Source: JBBSVE01 sp038233815 (lineage in GTDB: Bacteria; Pseudomonadota; Alphaproteobacteria; Rhodobacterales; Rhodobacteraceae). Taken from it: a stretch of 16,386 nt of DNA. The stretch's first letter is position 1. Every line of letters begins with the position of its first letter. A model generated the notes under the pieces. The model was not told where the DNA came from, searched no databases, and worked only from the letters and a program-made list of their open reading frames with translations. Where the stretch lies: contig JBBSVE010000066.1 in NCBI GenBank assembly GCA_038233815.1, positions 1-16,386 on the forward strand, read 5' to 3'. Both the position numbers and the translations under genes were made by a program. Below, one piece after another: positions 14,037-16,386 of the stretch.

Positions 14037-15317
14037 ATGGACGATATCGACATTCTCACGATCGGCCTGAGCGTCCTGCTGTTCGCCTGCGTGTCCGACG
14101 TGGCGCGCGGGGGACGGTTCACGGCCCCGATGATGTTCGCGGGGATCGGACTGCTGTTCGGCCCGCTGGTTTTGGGTGTCGTGCATCTCGATCTTGGCGA
14201 CACGACCGTGCAGCGGGTGGCGGAGCTGACGCTCGTCACGGCGCTTTTCACCGATGCGGTGCGGATCGACGTGAAGCGCTTGCGGCGCTATCATTCCCTC
14301 CCGCTCCGCCTTCTGGGGGTCGGCTTGCCGCTGACGATCGTCGCGGGCACGCTGCTCGCGTGGTGGCTGTTTCCGGCGTTCGGCTTCTGGCAGGCGGCGG
14401 TGCTGGCGGTCATCCTCGCCCCGACGGACGCGGCACTGGGGGAGCCGGTGATGACGTCGGAGCGCGTGCCTGCACTCGTGCGGCAGGGGCTGAACGTGGA
14501 ATCGGGTCTGAACGACGGGCTGGGGTTGCCGTGCCTGCTGATCGCCGCGACCCTCGCCGGTCCCGGCGGGGTGACCGACGGCGGCGACTGGACGGTCTAT
14601 GTCCTCCTCCAGATCGTGGGCGGTCCGGTTGTCGGCGCCCTGATCGCGCTGGCCGCCGCGCGCGCCATCGCGCATCCGATCCGGCGCGGCTGGGTGGGCG
14701 ACGATTTCTTCCGCCTCGCCCTCTTCGCGCTGCCGATCGTCGCCTATCTGGCCGCGGACCTGCTCCATGCCAACGGCTTCCTTGCGGCCTTCGCGGCGGG
14801 CATCGTCGTCTCCACCCGGTCCGACGATACCCGCGACGCGGTGGAGGAATTCGGCGGCACCATGGGCCAGCTTCTCAACGCAACCGTGTTCTTCATGGTG
14901 GGCGCGGTCATCTTGCCGGAGTTCCTCCACGATATCGGTTGGCCGCATGTGATTTTCGCGACCCTCGCTCTTACACTGCTTCGGATGGGGCCGGTGGCGC
15001 TGTGCCTCACCGGGATGCGGCTCCATCCGGCGTCGCTCGCGTTCATCGGCTGGTATGGGGCGCGGGGGATGGCTTCGGTGATCTACCTCCTGATCGTGAT
15101 GGAGGGTTTTGCCATTCCCCATATCGCCGACATCGCGGCCACCATCGCGCTGACCGTGATGGCAAGCATCGTGCTCCACGGTCTGACGGCAGCCCCGGGC
15201 AGCCGGCGCTACGGCGATTTCGCGCACAAGCTCCATGCCGGCGACGCGGAGAACGGTCCCATCGTCCCGCAGCGCCTGCCGGGGGAGACGAGCCAGAACC
15301 GCGATGCCGCGTCCTGA
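14037..15317 (+). CDS. Cation:proton antiporter, CPA1/NhaP type
   Basis: A 426-residue inner-membrane protein with about 12 hydrophobic helices, expected to exchange Na+ or K+ for H+ in pH and salt balance. The CPA1 transport-site motifs are present: the unwound helix 4 LAPTDAALG with T130-D131, and ESGLNDGLGLP with the N159-D160 pair characteristic of electroneutral exchangers. Later GWYGARGMASVIYL is the conserved helix carrying the structural arginine. A short polar C-terminal tail of about 40 residues lacks any TrkA/RCK or cyclic-nucleotide domain. ATG 14037 is preceded by GCAGGA at about 8 bases; an in-frame opening to 13923 adds a non-hydrophobic, basic extension and is rejected. It meets the DUF4387 gene tail to tail with a 14-base gap. 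The exact ion is unknown. Confidence 0.9.
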   Translation: MDDIDILTIGLSVLLFACVSDVARGGRFTAPMMFAGIGLLFGPLVLGVVHLDLGDTTVQRVAELTLVTALFTDAVRIDVKRLRRYHSLPLRLLGVGLPLTIVAGTLLAWWLFPAFGFWQAAVLAVILAPTDAALGEPVMTSERVPALVRQGLNVESGLNDGLGLPCLLIAATLAGPGGVTDGGDWTVYVLLQIVGGPVVGALIALAAARAIAHPIRRGWVGDDFFRLALFALPIVAYLAADLLHANGFLAAFAAGIVVSTRSDDTRDAVEEFGGTMGQLLNATVFFMVGAVILPEFLHDIGWPHVIFATLALTLLRMGPVALCLTGMRLHPASLAFIGWYGARGMASVIYLLIVMEGFAIPHIADIAATIALTVMASIVLHGLTAAPGSRRYGDFAHKLHAGDAENGPIVPQRLPGETSQNRDAAS

Positions 15318-15331
15318 CACCTTGCCGGGGA

Positions 15332-15637
15332 TCAGTCGGGGAGGTCCATCTCCGCCAGTATCGTGGCCCAGGCGGCGCCGTGCATGTCGCGGTCGTCACG
15401 CGCGCCCTGCACCACCGGGCGCGGGAAGGAAAACTTCACCACGTTGAGGCTCGCGATGTCGAACCGCTTCACCGGTTGCGACGGCTGGGCGTAGAGCGAC
15501 GCCACGGCCTCGGTCGAAAGTGTTGCGCAGACCCGGTCGAACGCCTCCGCCGAGCCGCAGAAGATGTCGATGGTGATCCAGAACGGGCCTGCGTTCTTGG
15601 ACCGGACCTTTGCCGCGATGTCCCCCAGCGCGGTCAT
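15332..15637 (-). CDS. DUF4387 family protein
   Basis: A 101-residue soluble protein of unknown function. The start MTALGDIAAKVRSKNAGPFW and the segment RFDIASLNVVKFSFPRPVVQG are characteristic of DUF4387, a small domain that nearly always accompanies AtuA-like proteins, as here. The start is ATG 15637, which overlaps the AtuA stop by four bases (ATGA, 15637–15634); an ATG three codons earlier (15646) is also possible and neither has a strong ribosome site. Fusions of the two domains are known to me in general terms, which suggests that the products work as a complex. No catalytic motif is recognised. It is convergent with the antiporter gene. Confidence 0.85.
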   Translation of the reverse strand: MTALGDIAAKVRSKNAGPFWITIDIFCGSAEAFDRVCATLSTEAVASLYAQPSQPVKRFDIASLNVVKFSFPRPVVQGARDDRDMHGAAWATILAEMDLPD

Positions 15638-16386
15638 CCCGGACATTCGTCCACGCACAGGCGGAAGCACGTCATCGGATCGTCCAGCGCCATCACGTGA
15701 TGCAGCGCGAATTCGTAGAGCGCGCCGCGGTCGGTCTGGGCGGGGGAATAGGGAAAGGCGAAGGTCGGCAGCTCCTCCTCCCGCGTCAGGGGGAAATGGA
15801 GGACGTAGGGGTTGGCGAGCTTGCCGATCTCTGCCGCCAACGCCTGAGACTCTGCGGTGATGATCCCCAGGACGCCGATCTCCACCGGGGCGCCATTGCG
15901 ATTTTCCAGCGCGCCCAGCGTCGCGTTCACGCCGATCAGCCGCAGGTCGATGCTGAAGGTCGCAGGGTCGAGGTCCGTGCGCGCGACCACCAGCGCCACG
16001 AGATGTGCATGCAGCCGGTCGGCCCAGACCTCCACCTCGGCGACGTAGCGGGCATCGCGCAATGTGGCGAGGATCGTCGTCTGGTAGCCCGCGATCCGCG
16101 CGCCCTCCAGCTTCACCGTGTAGGCGCCGGGCACCCATGCCGATCCTGTAATGCGGACGCGCCGTTCATCGAGCGCCGTATAATGCGCGCCCGTCACGTC
16201 GAGATGGCCGCCGGGCTCATGGAGGATATGGGGGTCCGAATTCTCGTAGAGCATATGCGCCGAGACCGAATGCGGGGTGCAGCGCGCGCCGTCCGCCAGA
16301 GCCTCCACCGTGCAGCCGTCGGCATCGAAATCGACCTGGATCACGCCGGAGGTGGGGATGGTGGAACAGAGCGCCCCGCATTCGCC
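15634..16386 (-). CDS. AtuA-family (acyclic terpene utilization) protein, C-terminal part; 5' end outside window
   Basis: The last 250 codons of a protein whose reading frame stays open to the window edge. The stretch ENSDPHILHEPGGHLDVTGAHY with the following VPGAYTVKLEGARIAGYQTT is typical of the AtuA/DUF1446 family. The name comes from Pseudomonas AtuA of the citronellol/geraniol catabolic cluster; most relatives, including those paired with DUF4387, have no proven reaction. No other terpene genes (atuC–F) are visible, so the terpene label should not be taken as a function here. A valine codon (GTG) at 16344 could be misread as a start, but the family resemblance and the open frame upstream show that the protein is longer. 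It is coupled to DUF4387 by an ATGA overlap. Confidence 0.85.
   Translation of the reverse strand, partial: GECGALCSTIPTSGVIQVDFDADGCTVEALADGARCTPHSVSAHMLYENSDPHILHEPGGHLDVTGAHYTALDERRVRITGSAWVPGAYTVKLEGARIAGYQTTILATLRDARYVAEVEVWADRLHAHLVALVVARTDLDPATFSIDLRLIGVNATLGALENRNGAPVEIGVLGIITAESQALAAEIGKLANPYVLHFPLTREEELPTFAFPYSPAQTDRGALYEFALHHVMALDDPMTCFRLCVDECPG

Noticed and set aside
13995..15320. Minus-strand open frame of about 440 codons opposite the antiporter
   Set aside because: Shadow of the antiporter gene; it is very hydrophilic and basic, with no recognisable domain.
13733..15700. A very long open frame of about 650 codons running through pdxY, the antiporter and DUF4387
   Set aside because: It crosses three genes on both strands, is low-complexity Arg/Gly-rich, and the same DNA encodes well-recognised proteins in other frames.
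1..16386. Search for a mobile element, prophage, toxin–antitoxin, CRISPR or other defence module
   Set aside because: No transposase, integrase, direct-repeat array or abrupt change of composition was seen; all sizeable regions are covered by recognised chromosomal genes.

Overview
This is a high-GC, gene-dense chromosomal stretch. It very probably comes from an alphaproteobacterium of the Rhodobacterales (Rhodobacteraceae/roseobacter type). The reasons are an mce–DUF1467 gene pair, a PstA with the alphaproteobacterial N-terminal periplasmic domain, a six-gene pst–pho operon ending in phoB, and the protein sequences in general. No rRNA, tRNA, CRISPR array, insertion sequence or phage gene was seen, and base composition looks even throughout. 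Both ends cut genes: aspS at the left, an AtuA-family gene at the right.

Layout. (a) 1–1356, plus strand: the C-terminal third of aspartyl-tRNA synthetase and a GNAT acetyltransferase. (b) 1364–2068, minus: an orphan receiver-domain protein. A 139-bp divergent region holding a perfect inverted repeat separates it from (c) 2208–2884, plus: methylmalonyl-CoA epimerase overlapping a two-helix DUF1467 membrane protein. (d) 2881–10108, minus: the core of the window, transcribed right to left as pstS–pstC–pstA–pstB–phoU–phoB, then after 70 bp a YdjA-like nitroreductase and an EI24/CysZ-like membrane protein. (e) 10301–12910, plus: msrB, a uracil-DNA-glycosylase-like gene with an iron-sulfur-type cysteine pattern, and a malonyl-CoA synthetase (matB). 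(f) 13012–13869, minus: pyridoxal kinase pdxY, divergent from (g) 14037–15317, plus: an NhaP-type cation/proton antiporter. (h) 15332–16386, minus: an AtuA-family protein (5' end outside the window) followed by its usual small partner DUF4387.

How the genes work together. The pst–pho operon is a complete high-affinity phosphate importer with its signalling adaptor (PhoU) and output regulator (PhoB). The sensor kinase PhoR is not in the window. Upstream of pstS lie four PhoB half-site-like heptamers spaced exactly 11 bp apart, consistent with autoregulation by PhoB. A GC-rich hairpin between pstS and pstC may set the binding protein above the membrane parts. The remaining genes are mostly housekeeping or small metabolic units that meet tail to tail with almost no spacing (7 bp, a 4-bp overlap, 14 bp).

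I found no clear defence or secretion system and nothing wholly unprecedented. The items most worth a second look are the Pho-box array, the UDG-like protein with mixed family motifs, the dyad at 2104–2129, and the AtuA/DUF4387 pair of unknown function.
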